This document shows positions 10,075 to 21,173 of a DNA stretch of 45,598 nt, piece after piece; position 1 is the stretch's first letter; each line of letters begins with the position of its first letter. The notes under the pieces were generated by a model. That model searched no databases, was not told the DNA's origin, and saw only the letters and a program-made list of their open reading frames with translations. The stretch is from Fragilaria crotonensis (Eukaryota; Bacillariophyta; Fragilariophyceae; Fragilariales; Fragilariaceae). The stretch lies in assembly GCA_022925895.1 (NCBI GenBank), contig JAKSYS010000514.1, positions 1 to 45,598 of the forward strand. Reading direction: 5' to 3'. A program made the translations under genes and the position numbers.

Positions 10075-12715
10075 TCGGTGAGGGTTATCAACTGTGATCG
10101 GTTATGTCATACAAAATCAGCCCAACTAAGTGATCTCGTTTCTGACCACCGGGGATGATCTTGGTGCAGATATCGGCTGGGTTATCGTGTCGACACGTGC
10201 CCCGTTAAGCATTCGCCCATCGCCACTGCCTCGCGCACCGCATGGTAACATACGGAGTTTGACTTCTTCTTCAAAGTCGATTCTGGTCGCTGTGTATTAT
10301 GAATGACGGACATATTGTCCCCGTAAATATATGAAGGTCCAGATAATGGTACTCCCATCATTCGCAGCTTGTAGCGAAGACCACGGAGTGTTTCCATCCC
10401 TTGTTTCATCGCTACGAATTCGGCACCGAATACACTGGTCTCAATCGTTGATTGCTTCTTCGAGAACCATGTGATGGGGGCCATGTTTAGATACATGACG
10501 AACCCTGTTCGCGATCGTCTTGTGCGCTGGTCGCCCGCATGGTCTGAGTCAACAAACAGTCGCAGATCAACCTCCTTGCCTCGTGCCTCAGGTGCATTTG
10601 GCGGGATTGCCTCATTCACATCCCCATAATATTGTTTCCAATCGCACTCTTTGAACACTGACATGTCGATGACAGGATAAGAAGGATCAAACACAATCCG
10701 GGCGTTGTGTTTCTTTTCGAGATAACCAAAATGTGAAACACTGCATTCAAGTGTCCCTCTCGTGGCTGAGCTAGGTACGAGGCTAACTCCGAGACCGGTG
10801 ATAATGTCGATCCGACCCAATTCGACGCACCACCTGAGGACTCCGATCTGTGTCTGGTAGAACGATCCTTGGGTCGCGTCGAGTATAGGACTCACGTCCG
10901 TCTCGGGAGCGTAGTTGAGGGGAAAAGGCCCTTTTGCCCTCTTTGTCCAATGCCTCGACGGGAAATTGACGTTGTGATATTCCTTCACATTGTGCACAGC
11001 CGCTTGGATATACTTACTGGAGCTCATGGCCCAAGATTGTACGCCATTGGGCAACGTGAACGGGCGAAGCTTCGCACCCAAGTAAAACTCAGGATCACGA
11101 ATCGAGCCTGGCTTTGTTTTGAAGAAATGATCGATTTCTTTTAAAGCACGTACTCCGTCGTGATGAACGACAAGTATGTCGTCCACATACAGTAGACAAT
11201 ACGCATAGTATTTGTAGCCATCCTCAACTCGGACTTCGGGCTTCATCCACATCCGGATCGGCTTTACAGGAGTCCCAACCCAGATGCCGCATACAATCGG
11301 CGAGGTGATTGCGGAATGATGCTCCGGCTGACTTTAATCCGTACAGCGCTCGCACGATCACTGCTTTCTTCCCAGCGTCATTTCCGAACTCCGGGCCGAG
11401 TCGACACCATATCTTCTCTCCTACGGGCGCAGTCAGGTAAGCGTTTTCGATGTCTGCCGTTTTGACTTCCAGGTCATTGAGGGCAGCCAACGTTAACGCG
11501 ATGCGCACCGACTCCCTTGAGACAACGCTCGCATACGTTACATACGCCGGTGGCGATTCGGTCATGTGACCACCTGCCACTAGCCGTGCCTTTCTTTGAA
11601 AGTCTTCCATTTTATGTCATACACGAGATGACAACGGATTTCCTGGTACGTTGGTGGTGGCTCCGTGCCATCATTAATTACCTGGAAAGCCACTTGTACT
11701 TTGCCATCTCCTTGCGAATGGCGTCTTGCCATAGAGTATTGCCGTTTTCACGGTCAATACGGATGCAATCTTCATAGGTCTTCGGCACTTCCAGACCGAA
11801 CTTGTGGGTACGCTTGTGGTATCGGCTATTGATAGCCGCGATGATGCGGTTTCGTCGCCCCAAAGTAAAAGGCACCCACCAAGCAAAAGCGGGCTCGTTC
11901 TCTATCCCGTGGGCAACCGCATAATCTGCGACTTGTACAGGGTTTGATTCCTTCAGGTCGGCGAGACGCTCCCACGACGTACTGCCGTCTTTCCATTCCA
12001 CGCAAAGCTGCCACCCCTTCGTGGTTTTCCGGAAGTGTCGATTTGAGCCACGCTGGACATACATATCCGCGCGTTCGATTGCAGAACCATCTTTCCGATG
12101 GTCAACAATCCCCTCTAACAAGAGGTATTGGTTACCTTCCGTATCGCACATCGAGTACATGCTCTGCGCGATCACGTTGGCAGCCAATTCTGCTGTCTGT
12201 CCGTCAGAAAACTCAACGTTGTATGTTCGAGTGTCAAGTATCGGGTTCTGATTAGCCTTTCCCAGAAGGCTACCATCAGCTCCACGTTTCCTGCTTCGAA
12301 CCTTAGCACTCAGCATCTTGTCACCGATGGGCAACGTCACCTCCGCCCCAACATACTGGTCGTGTGTGTCTGCGTCCGGCTCTTCATCGGCATCAGGCTG
12401 TTGTGGCATCTCACCATCATCGTCGTCGCCGTAGCTTGGGAAAGTCGGGGTATCAAGGTCTTCTAATTCTGGGTCGGACGCAAAGTCTTCATACTTGAAT
12501 CCGTCCCCTAGAGCAGAATTTATCCTCGACGTGAATTCCTCCCGCTTTCGCTTCATTGTTTCATCTGCCATCTCGTCCAGAGTTAGCGATCGGACTGTCG
12601 ACCGGTAGACGACTTGACCATTCATCTTGAGAACCTTTCTGGTCATCGCCGGTCCAATATCAATCGCCGGTCCCAAGTCACGCCCAAGTACCATGGAGTC
12701 ATCAGGATATGTCAC
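10075..12715 (-). pseudogene. pol: Reverse transcriptase and RNase H of CoDi element B
   Basis: An acidic linker (about 12200-12700) leads into RT: K-A-R-L-V-A-G-G-H near 11580, the palm block K-T-A-D-I-E-N-A-Y-L near 11450, and catalytic Y-V-D-D at 11178-11189. RNase H follows with V-D-S-D-H-A-G-D, E-T-S-V-F-G-A-E-F and Y-G-D-N-M-S-V. The tail after the long ORF reads N-P-A-D-I-C-T-K, the usual copia ending. Breaks at 11700-11702 and 11610-11613 are each repaired by one A; a further break near 11240 needs a different change. Confidence 0.88.
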
Positions 12716-14190
12716 CGACGTGTCCCTAAACAGTACCCACTCGTACCACTTGAAAAGTGCAAAGGTGATATGTCAGCGGTTTCACCGCTGACGACTGTCT
12801 CAGGTACTTGGCCGTTCAACCGATAAATATCGTGGGCCGTGTGAGATCGTATATATGCCTCACGCTCAAGGCAATCGTCCCACAAGCGTTTTGGTGCGCC
12901 AGATTTAACCATCTGCCTGCCGACACCTTTCTTGAGTTCGCGGATGGCCGCCTCCGCTGCATTTGACCACGGCGTATGTGGCTCCGTCTGCTTCACTCGA
13001 GTTCCAACCTCCCGACACTTCTTTCGAAACAGCCCCATCGTCTGTTCCCTTGCACCGTCCATGATAATCGTGTTCGGCACGCCTTCGCGTTGGAACAACA
13101 AGGAAAGGCCCTCATGGGCGAGCGACTTCTTATTCATAGGGTACGCCCTACACCATCCCTCGGGTGTTGCAAAGATTTGGGCGTACTTGTTGTTGCGTCG
13201 CGAGGCTGTATTCGATATCAGCGTGTCGGTGAAGCAGTCAATGGGTAAACGCCTGTACCGTAGCTGCCGATCGTTTGTACGAAAGCGACGCGACAGCGTC
13301 GGGTGCAGTACGGTGCGAATACCACGCTGTGTTGTCACGTTAAATGTGCGTTTCGCAGTTTGTAAGTCGATTCCCCAATTCCTTGCCAGGAGCTGAGGGT
13401 CAAACTGCTTACCGGGAGGGGATGACCGGAGCGCTGAAATCGAGCGATGGAACGAGTCAATCGCAAGAGTGGGCGATGTCATCTGTAACGACAAACTCGG
13501 CACATCCAGTTCACGTTGGACATGACTCGCGAACGAAGTCATTTCGGAAACTGAACATAGTCGCCTCGTCCTCGGCGGCGATGCTCCGATTCGGTCCCCT
13601 GTTTCCGATAGGTACTTCGTGAGCGCCAACTCTTCAGCGGCAAACGATTGGTCGTAAGGATCATATGGCGGATCCTCGCTGGTGAGAGTCAAGTGAGGTA
13701 AGGATTCGTACTCCGCGAGTGTGGGCTTGCGCGTGGGAAACGTTGATGTCACGCCATGAATCGATAAGGGTATCACGTAAGGGACATCAGGGTCATCCGT
13801 CGGTACCACTATCGAATGTGTTAAGTCAGTGACCCGTTCAGTCAGAAAACGAGGTGTCTCGTTTATCACGACGTCATTCAGTCTGACTTGCATCGTTGAT
13901 AGTAGATTGTGAGCGAGATCGGGGATGAAGATCGCCTGATGGACCATTAGAATAACCGTTTCGCCCGTGACTGGGTCGTCGTAAGCGAGCGCAGCCGAAA
14001 GTTTTTAGATCTTGGGCAATCGGCCCCGATGGGTTGTAGCCCGACACATTTATTGGGCGATCGTAGTCGTGGACTACTAAGCAATTACTTCCTACGGCAC
14101 ATTGATCCGCATGGGAGTCTAAGTCCGTGCGCCCTTCTTGCGTTACGGATACATCCAGGGATCCCAGTGCCCGAAGTACTAATAAGGAGC
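12712..14190 (-). pseudogene. pol: Protease and integrase of CoDi element B
   Basis: The protease region (about 13980-14130) has the active-site motif D-S-H-A-D-x-C at 14105-14119 in place of the usual D-S/T-G-A. After a break near 13990 the sequence reads V-T-G-E-T-V-I-L and then A-H-N-L-L-S, the end of the protease/pre-integrase region. The integrase core then gives three acidic positions, in I-D-C-F-T-D, I-M-D-G-A-R-E-Q and N-A-A-E-A-A-I-R-E-L, the D-D-E triad. The C-terminal join to RT (near 12753-12756) needs one T restored to read H-F-F-K-W-Y-E-W. Confidence 0.87.
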
Positions 14191-14197
14191 GCGCGTG

Positions 14198-15699
14198 TCA
14201 CTTGCAGGTATCTGCCGCAGACTCCTTCTTCTGACGCGTTAGGGCAGTATTAGTTCGATTCGTGCCAGTCTTGGATTTCTTGGTTGCCCTCTCCGGCTGA
14301 GTTGAATAGGACTGATCTGAGCCGACGGTGCTCTCCTCTTCAACGGTGGTCTTGCTCATCTGCTTAGCCAGTTGCGACACCTGGCGATTGACCGCTCGGA
14401 GGTTCTTGATCACGTCCTTAGGCTTGTTACCACCCTTGATCTTGCTGTCTTTCGCACCAGGCTTGTGGCCACGCTTGGTGCGCTTAGAAGCGAGTTCCTT
14501 CTTCTGTTCGGGTGTGAGTTTGGCGTACTCCTCCCTCGTGTAATATCGGTCTTCGATTGCATCGGCCTTACGCTTGCCGGTCTTTAGCTCGGAGATGTTG
14601 ACTGTTGCATTCGTCGTCTTCTTAGACGTCTGGCGAATGTAGTCCTGATAAAGCGTGACGCATGCATCGAAGTCGTTCCGCAAGCGCTCATCGGACATGA
14701 TTCGTGTCTTGACGGCGTCAAATTTGTCCGTTTGATGCCATCAAGCAGGTAACGGACTTTAGACCTCAGGTCAATTCCTGTGTAGCCGTGCTCGACCAAG
14801 CCCTCCATCACGGAGTGCTGCTGTTTGTGCACGTTAACATACTTCTCAAAGTCCCAACGGCGCTGCTCGCCATTGTAGACCGTATCCTTGAGCTTCTGTT
14901 CGGCCATTGTAGCCATGTTATCGACGTTATTAGGCCCCAAGTAATGGAGATAAAGACCGTTGTAGGCCATGCGCCCGTCTCTCGTCTTCTGAGCGGGTTT
15001 GACATAAGTCCAGCACGGGTGCTCACGAGTGATCTTGGAGATGATGTCCCATACTTTGCCACGGTTGACGAGGTAAATCGCATCAGGGATTTTCGCATTG
15101 TTGGCAGCGAGCGTGTAGTGTGGCGCCCTGGCAATCATCTCGTCCTGGATAGTAGGGTAAATCACGTCGTCGTCATCATCTGGGATACTGTCGTTCTTAC
15201 GAACGACATAAGCGAGTGGGATTTTACGCTCCCCGAGTACTGAGCGGAGGTACTCGTCGATTGCTTCCATCGTCTTGGGCCAATCCTTGGCATTGATGGT
15301 CGGCAAATCATCTGGATTCTTATAGGTCGATTCGAACTCACGGAGCTCACGGACAGTACGGATCGCTTCGAGCGTGACTTGAGCAACTGTTACTGTCCTA
15401 CTGATGCGCGCCTGATGGCGTAGGTAGAAGGCGAGTAGTTTGAGGTGTCCCTCAGCTCGTTGGTTGACAGGAACTCCGGGATTTGGGATGTTAGCGGCTC
15501 CACCCGCCGCCCCTCCTGGTGGGGCGGGGATCATCCCTCCCGGGCGCCTGATCACCTTGCATAGACTCTCAATCTCGTCGTCCGTGAGGAGTTTGATCTC
15601 CTCCAGGGAATCCATTCCCTGTTCGTCGACGAGAGCTTGTGCAGCCATTTCGGTAAAACCGATTCGGACCATCGCCGCGCGCATAACAGCATTGTTCAT
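14198..15699 (-). pseudogene. gag: Gag of CoDi element B, one frame break
   Basis: The ATG at 15699 opens a protein with an N-terminal helical block (A-A-Q-A-L-V-D-E-Q-G, L-C-K-V-I-R-R-P-G-G, then a Pro/Gly/Ala linker) typical of diatom copia Gag. It continues through a helical capsid-like core to a highly basic tail (E-Q-K-K-E-L-x-S-K-R, R-G-H-K-P-G). The frame breaks near 14732-14734; adding one A to the AAA run joins D-G-I-K-T-D-K-F-D-A-V-K smoothly. There is no CCHC zinc knuckle; the basic tail probably does the nucleic-acid binding. Confidence 0.85.
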
Positions 15700-16254
15700 G
15701 ATGTTTCGAAAACCAAGAAAAACCAAAGAGAAAACGAAAGCGAAAAAGAGTGTCAATCAGGATGCGTAGATCGAAATCAGTTGAATCCCGGTTCACCCGA
15801 TCCGTTCAACGCTGACCACTCGTAGGTACATTGCCAGTACAAGCCTTGTAACCGGTAGGTGAGTTAGTACCAAAAATACTCTCATCGTTACTATATATAA
15901 TAGTTAGCTCCAAACGGACGGTAACTATGCCTTTTATCCGCGATGGTACGGATAGGAACCGAGGCGCCCCTCAGATCCGTCGAGTGGCCGCTGGAAACGA
16001 TCCAACGATTGAATGGGGATGGTATTCACCTCATTCGTTTATTACAGGCCACATGCTCCACCGTGCATGTTATGGTTCACTGATTTACTAGGGGAGTAGG
16101 TAGTTCGATGCATACCTAGGCAGAATGATCGAATATTCTGGTCAAATCCCGAGCCGACAACCGGTGCATCGTAAGACAATTCCAGGTTGTTGCTATCGCT
16201 GCACATGGTATGGCGTCGAATACCATCTACCAGAGCGTTCTGGGTCTGATAAAC

Positions 16255-16414
16255 TGATTATAAGTAGTCGAAGTAACATGGGCGAGAGACATAGAAGGAC
16301 TTAAACGTTATACAAACGAAGAAGTGCGTTCAGTGCTGGTGTGCTGGATGCACCCAGTACTACCGTCGTTATCGCACTGTATACTGTAGCATGTTGCATG
16401 GCCATAATTAATCA
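16255..16414 (-). repeat. 5' LTR of element B
   Basis: 160 bp, identical to 9786-9945. It is followed by the GAAG duplication at 16415-16418. The primer binding site should lie just below 16255, but I could not match it confidently to a tRNA. Confidence 0.95.
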
Positions 16415-16418
16415 GAAG

Positions 16419-16769
16419 TCCTCGATTGCCTCGTCGTTTGTCCAGTCAACACTACTACGGTAGCTGGTACAGTACCGGTAGGAGAGTCGCTTGTCGCTAG
16501 TCGCTAGTCAGGAATCACGAATCACGAATCACGAATCAAGAACTGGCGCTTGACGCTGTTGAATGTTGACAGTGGACAAGCATAGTATCGTCTTGATATA
16601 CATTATCCATTTTCCATCGCTGTCTCTCGTCCCGTTTCTTTCAATATTGTTTTCATCAACCTGGAATCATTTCTCCTCGGATTCATCCCTGTTTTATCAC
16701 ACCGCATTGCGCCACACTCCTTTCAAGAAGCATAGTGCAATATTTTCCATCTCATCACGTTTTAGAATC
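16419..16769. other. Spacer upstream of the GOT1 gene, with short tandem repeats
   Basis: No gene seen. It holds GTCGCTA repeated twice near 16490-16508 and a short array of AATCACG (three copies, about 16513-16537). A pyrimidine-rich stretch at 16600-16760 just upstream of the GOT1 start is probably its 5' UTR and promoter. Confidence 0.5.
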
Positions 16770-17334
16770 ATGGTCAGCTTCAGCGATAACACAAAGATAG
16801 GCACAGGTCTGCTCCTTCTGGTGAGTGTCAAAGTCTTCAGGTTAGCATCATCTCTGCCAGAGGTGACATGTTGTTTCCTTTCGCTACCTCTATCCTTCGC
16901 TTGTGTACGTCCGCGCGTTTACGCTGTTTCTAACGATCTAAAAATAGGGAGTCGTCTTTCTCTTTTTGGGAGTCATGTTCTTCTTTGACTCCGCCCTTCT
17001 CGCCTTGGGAGATTTGCTCTTTCTGATTGGGTTGACGTTGACGATTGGGTTTTCAAGGACGGTCCGTTTCTTTTCACGAAAAGATCGAATTCGTGGTATT
17101 GTCGCCTTCTTCGGGGGAATCGCTCTCGTCATGGTACGATGGCCCATTTTGGGAATGATCCTGCAAGTTTACGGTATCATCTATTTATTCGGTCAGTTCT
17201 TCCCGATCGCTGCACAATCAATGAAGGATACACCCGTCATTGGAAACATTTTAAGTTTGCCGGCCGTCGAACAATTCTTTGCCAGTTTCGGCGGCGGCGG
17301 TGGTGGTGGCGGAGGCAGGCGAGCTCCAGTGTAA
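16770..17334 (+). CDS. GOT1-family vesicle transport protein, two exons
   Basis: A four-helix membrane protein of the GOT1/SFT2 type, which acts in ER-to-Golgi and intra-Golgi vesicle traffic. Exon 1 is 16770-16820 ([13 protein letters not shown], matching the family's D-x-x-K-I-G-x-G start). A 127-bp intron (16821-16947, GTGAGT...TAG) separates it from exon 2, 16948-17334. The predicted protein is 145 residues, against about 140 in animals and yeast. Family features seen are [15 protein letters not shown]-x-x-R-T-x-R-F-F, the W-P-I-L-G-M-I block and F-P-I/V. The C-terminus ends in a run of nine glycines and R-R-A-P-V, longer than usual. The exon sum is a multiple of three and no break is present. 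Confidence 0.93.
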
Positions 17335-17663
17335 CAATCAATCGTTTATTTGGTAATCGTGAAAGCCACGTGTCAGAGACTGAGGCAGCAGTAACTCATT
17401 GAATCTCTATTTATATGTAGCAATTCCTTCATATCGTTATCTACTAAAGTCTCCAGGCGCCTCTCCACTCGTTCGAGATCCGTCATCCGTAGGACAAGGA
17501 ATACGGAGTAGCGGATATCGTGTCAAGTATGCCGAGAGAGTGGGCGGGAGTTGGGCAGGACATGTGACCCGGCGATTCTATATGCAATGTTACGATGATT
17601 GGTGAGGCGCTGTTGTGGCAATGGTCGTGTGATCTGCATAGTAATCTTGCTTTGATTGACATC
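17335..17663. other. Convergent intergenic region
   Basis: Lies between the 3' ends of the GOT1 gene (+) and the ABC-class ATPase gene (-). Nothing recognisable beyond presumed 3' UTRs. Confidence 0.4.
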
Positions 17664-19856
17664 CTATATCTGCTTAATTGCCCCTTCCTTCCTGAACCTG
17701 TTCATAGCAGCTGCAAGATCGATGCTCCTTGTTCGGGATAGTCCTCCGTTGTAAAGACCAGGTGCCAGGCCATCGATACCTTGCTCGTCAAGCAGTTGAT
17801 CAAGCCGATGCAAGCATTCCTGCAAAGAAGGCCCAGAGCGAAAAGATGATATGGTTTGAAAAGCTTGTGCGATTGCCGAAGTTTGCGCCTTGGACACCAG
17901 TTGCTCCAAGCCAGAAGTGTCTAATTCAATGTCACCATATGATACGCTTTTCATGGAGCGTACTGCCACTTTTCCCTCCGCCTTGAACATTGAACAGTTG
18001 GGATGCCGTGGCTCCACACGTCCAAAAGGAAGCGACAATGGTTGATCAGGGCCAGCTATCTCCTTAGCGCGAGCTGTGACATCGAAGCATTTATAAGTAT
18101 CCATCATGACGACAGTGTCTGCGACGGAAAAATAGTCGCCTGAGCCACCGATAACAAGGATCGAGGAGACACTGTGATCCTCAAACAAGGATCTGACTTT
18201 GTGAACAAACGGTGTTATCGGTTCCTTATCTGCCGAAACGAGTTGCATCATCTTCTTATCTCGGATCATAAAGTTAGTCGCACAGGTATCTTCGTCGAAT
18301 AGTAAGAGATTCGTGCCCATCTCAATGGCCTGTGGAAAAGAGGGTACCGATAGATGAGTATCACATGTTCGGCGGGGAATTCGAGTTACGCACGTAGTTT
18401 GTGGTGCCCATCTCGAAATCATCACGACTCGATTAATGTTGGCGTCAATTTGCACTGCCGTGGATATGGAAAATCATAGGCAGCAAATATACGATTGCGC
18501 CATAACGAATGCACTGACCTCTATAATGCTACTTGCTTGGCTGGTACTCCCACTGGCATCGAGCGAGTGGAAGCAGGTTGTATCTTTGCCAAATGGTAAA
18601 TTTGATATGAAGGGCGATATATCGACTGCGTTGACACTTCTTCCGTCTTCAGCTCGAATTTTAGTTGCTGATAGACTTGTCACGCAAAACTCCCTACCGT
18701 CCCCAGGAAGTTTGGGGTACACGCCGAACTGAAGTGCCTCAAGAAGAGTTGATTTACCATGAAACCCACCTCCAGATATCAGTGATATCCCTTTTTAAAG
18801 CCCATGCCGGTTACGGTATCACCGGTAGAAGGCAGTTGAAATTTGAGTCGCATCGAGGAGGGATTCAAAGGAAATACCGCCTAGCAAAGGGCGATCGTCT
18901 ACTCCTGAGGCACGAGGGAGTATCGCGCCGTCTCGTACAAAGGCGACTAGACCAAGACGATCCAACTGGCGCTGCAACCAAACTTGGTCCTCCACCGAAT
19001 TGACGTGCGACTCTATATGGGAAGGGCTGAGCAACTCGTACTTCAGAGTCGTTTGAAGCAGCGTTGACAAAGTTTGCCCGAAGATTTCCCTAGCTGCTCT
19101 TCCGAGAATCGTTCTACCGCGAGCTGGAAGATTAATCGTGAGTTGTACCACAATGGTACCGTTCTTCACAACCACTGCAGACTGTTCCAGGACATGTTGA
19201 CAGGGCTCTAAGATTTGGATGTCTCCACCTTTGGGTCCTCCCCACCCTTTGCCAGCCAATGCTGCATCCGCCCCTATTTCAAGGGCCTTTTTGTGCAGCG
19301 TCCGATGCATGTAATCCGCCAAAGCCACGCTTCGCACCTTATTGGCATACAGCGCTGGTGGGAATTGCGCAAACGCGGCATTAACTTCTATTTGACATTG
19401 CGTCGGCGAAGCGAAAGGATCTGACTGAGCTCGCTTTATGCGAAGTATAAAATTGTCGTGAACCCACCCTTGTGTCGTTTCAATGCTATGATAGGCACCG
19501 TACTGCTTTCCGTCCAGGCTGTCGAGGAGATCGAGGAAAGTGGAAAACGTACCACCAATGACATTGGAATTTGATGGACCGTCTGCAGGTGCCTCCCCTC
19601 GACCAGCTCTCCCATAACGGTTCTTGTAGTATTCACCTCTACCACCTCCCTTGGCGCCTCCGCGACCGCCCCCTGAGCTACTTCTTCCACTGTAAGGTGT
19701 GTTGCTAAGAAATGCACTGCTCTTTGCCATTCCAATACTTTTTGAATACAGCTGAAGGAGGGGTGGCTTTCCCGATCCTCTCTTTACCCCAGCGAGTGAA
19801 CTACTGCGAGAACAGAGACGATGAATACAGAACTGTCTATGCGCAGCATTCCACAT
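17664..19856 (-). CDS. Predicted ATPase of the ABC class (ABC_ATPase, COG3044-like), two exons, two frame breaks
   Basis: A soluble P-loop ATPase of the family named ABC_ATPase (Pfam) / COG3044, known mainly from bacteria; its cellular role is not established. Exon 1 runs from ATG 19856 to 18519 and exon 2 from 18329 to 17664. The 189-bp intron 18330-18518 has GTCAGT and CACAG borders and splits the S-S-I-I-E / A-I-E-M-G junction cleanly. Family blocks are D-G-K-Q-Y-G-A-Y-H, D-P-F-A-S-P, V-T-G-M-G, the Walker A S-G-G-G-F-H-G-K-S-T, P-G-D-G-R-E, a G-S-T-S-Q-A signature and the Walker B L-L-L-F-D-E-D-T. Two compensating frame breaks lie at about 18860 and 18790, bracketing V-T-G-M-G; the net frame is kept and the exons sum to 668 codons. 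An N-terminal extension of about 100 residues has a basic leader and RGG-type repeats (G-G-G-R-G-G-A-K-G-G-G-R-G). Targeting is unclear, possibly mitochondrial. Confidence 0.88.
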
Positions 19857-20397
19857 CAATTTCAGGGTGACACATGTGAATACCAGTAGACTCCAGAGTC
19901 AGAGTCCTGAGTCCCAGCCAGCAGCTTGCTACTACCGTTAATAGCCAGGCTACTAGTAGTACTACTAGCTACAGCACCATCTTGATAATTGCATGTAGGA
20001 GCAATGTTTTGCAAGCCACATAAATCTAGGTGTGTTGTATTCCAGATTCCAAAGGATACAAAGTACTCTAGTACATCAATTTGCATCGGAAGTAATGTCA
20101 GTACCACAGTACAGTACTCGGAGAGGAATTCTGTGATTGCATATATAATTGCATGCAAGCTGTCTGTATTATTTGGAGGACTGGAGTCTGGAGGACTGGA
20201 GTCTGGAGTCCGGAGTAAAAACAATTTCATGAAAATTCGCCCAGATCCTTTTTGTCACAACCCTTTTCACTATGTCATAGCTCTGATTGCTTCGACGCGT
20301 TTCTCTGCTGAAGTTGATCCTGCGCACCCCCACCTTGTCGGACGTCTTCAACTCTCGCCACAATCGCCCCTCCCATTGCAACCCCACTATTTGTCTT
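19857..20397. promoter_or_regulatory. Divergent intergenic region
   Basis: 541 bp between two divergent gene starts (ABC-class ATPase at 19856 and the small gene at 20398), so it should hold both promoters. It contains a short direct repeat GGAGGACTGGAGTCT (two copies, about 20176-20208) and several AGTACT/GTACT words. No conserved element was recognised. Confidence 0.45.
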
Positions 20398-20676
20398 ATG
20401 TGGCCATCATCTGCCGTTTGTCAATACTCAGCCGCAGACTTGAACTCCGATCGATCTCGATTGGAACGGCTAGGTTCAACGAGAAACGAGTTGAAGGAGG
20501 TGTTGGTGTCTAACTTGAAAGGTAGTTGGATCGAGACGCGAGGAGGGTCTTTCGTATTCTTTGATAAAGACCAAGCTGAAGAACTACTCACTGCAAAACT
20601 TGAATCCATCGAGAAAGACATCTTGGAGGTTTGCCAAAGAGTCAAAGAAGCCGTGGACTCGTTGCCACTGCCGTAG
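20398..20676 (+). CDS. Small conserved-looking protein, 92 residues, unknown
   Basis: The ATG at 20398 is the first in this frame; the open frame extends upstream without an ATG. The protein has a basic, Ser-rich N-terminus. A compact alpha/beta segment follows (R-N-E-L-K-E-V-L, then S-W-I-E-T-R-G-G-S-F-V-F-F, then a helix rich in Glu/Lys/Leu, E-E-L-L-T-A-K-L-E-S-I-E-K-D-I), and it ends in L-P-L-P. The hairpin-plus-helix arrangement vaguely recalls prefoldin-type subunits, but I cannot assign a family. It is encoded divergently from the ABC-class ATPase. Confidence 0.6.
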   Translation: MWPSSAVCQYSAADLNSDRSRLERLGSTRNELKEVLVSNLKGSWIETRGGSFVFFDKDQAEELLTAKLESIEKDILEVCQRVKEAVDSLPLP

Positions 20677-21173
20677 TAATACTCATTGTTCGGGGTTTGA
20701 CCCTACGCTGCGTTAATTCTTTGTTTGTGCTGCCATTAATCTCTAATTGGATACTTCAAAGAGGAACCAAAGTTAAGATCTGTCATCGTTTGTGTCTCAG
20801 TTTGTATCACCGTCGGACTGTATGCATACTATGTGACTAAGTGATGTTGTTGCACGTGTTTGGTATCGTATTACGTTGTGTCTACTTGGATTACGATTGT
20901 ACTGCCGCTTGGGTACTCGTCCTTGTACTCTGCTGGCTTTGGACTACTCCAGTAGAGTACCAGTACCGGGTACAGTTGTCCTTTTAGTGTCTGATGCTCA
21001 ATTGTCGCGCTTCTTGAGCTGAATACTGTACATCCACCGGAGACCGGAGACCGGAGTATAGGACGATGCGCACACTACAACTACTAGTACCTGGTACCAG
21101 AACTCAGAACTACAGTACGAAATCAGATGTCACATTTTTCTGTCTCACCCAAACGCGGTGATCGCCATTGACA
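20677..21173. other. Intergenic region upstream of the GGCT-STAND-TPR gene
   Basis: About 500 bp without a gene. Rich in GTAC/CCAGTAC words around 20930-20975 and 21085-21120, with a small CCGGAGA repeat near 21036-21055. Presumed to hold the promoter of the large gene that follows; no specific element identified. Confidence 0.4.

Larger units (their letters stand above)
9786..16414 (-). mobile_element. Complete CoDi-type Ty1/copia retrotransposon B
   Basis: A 6,629-bp element on the minus strand. Its two 160-bp LTRs (9786-9945 and 16255-16414) are identical by eye, start with TGATTA and end with TAATCA, and are flanked by GAAG. The purine-rich CGAGGGGAC (on the coding strand) next to the 3' LTR is the polypurine tract. 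Inside are Gag, protease with D-S-H-A-D, integrase, RT with YVDD and RNase H. The Gag style (a helical L-V-D-E-Q-G block, R-R-P-G-G, a basic K-R-G-H-K-P-G tail without a zinc knuckle) and the D-S-H-A-D protease match the CoDi lineage of diatoms. LTR identity implies recent insertion, so the frame breaks inside are more easily read as sequence errors than as decay. Confidence 0.95.

Noticed and set aside
16190-16254. tRNA gene or half-tRNA primer site next to the 5' LTR of element B
   Set aside because: The stretch resembles the D-arm to anticodon loop of a tRNA (ACCAGAGCG...CTGATAA), but the spacing between arms is three bases too long, so I could not fold it as a tRNA or name a primer.
19862-20230. 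122-codon minus-strand ORF upstream of the ABC-class ATPase
   Set aside because: No motif, and it contains the short GGAGTCT repeats; it lies where the promoter should be.
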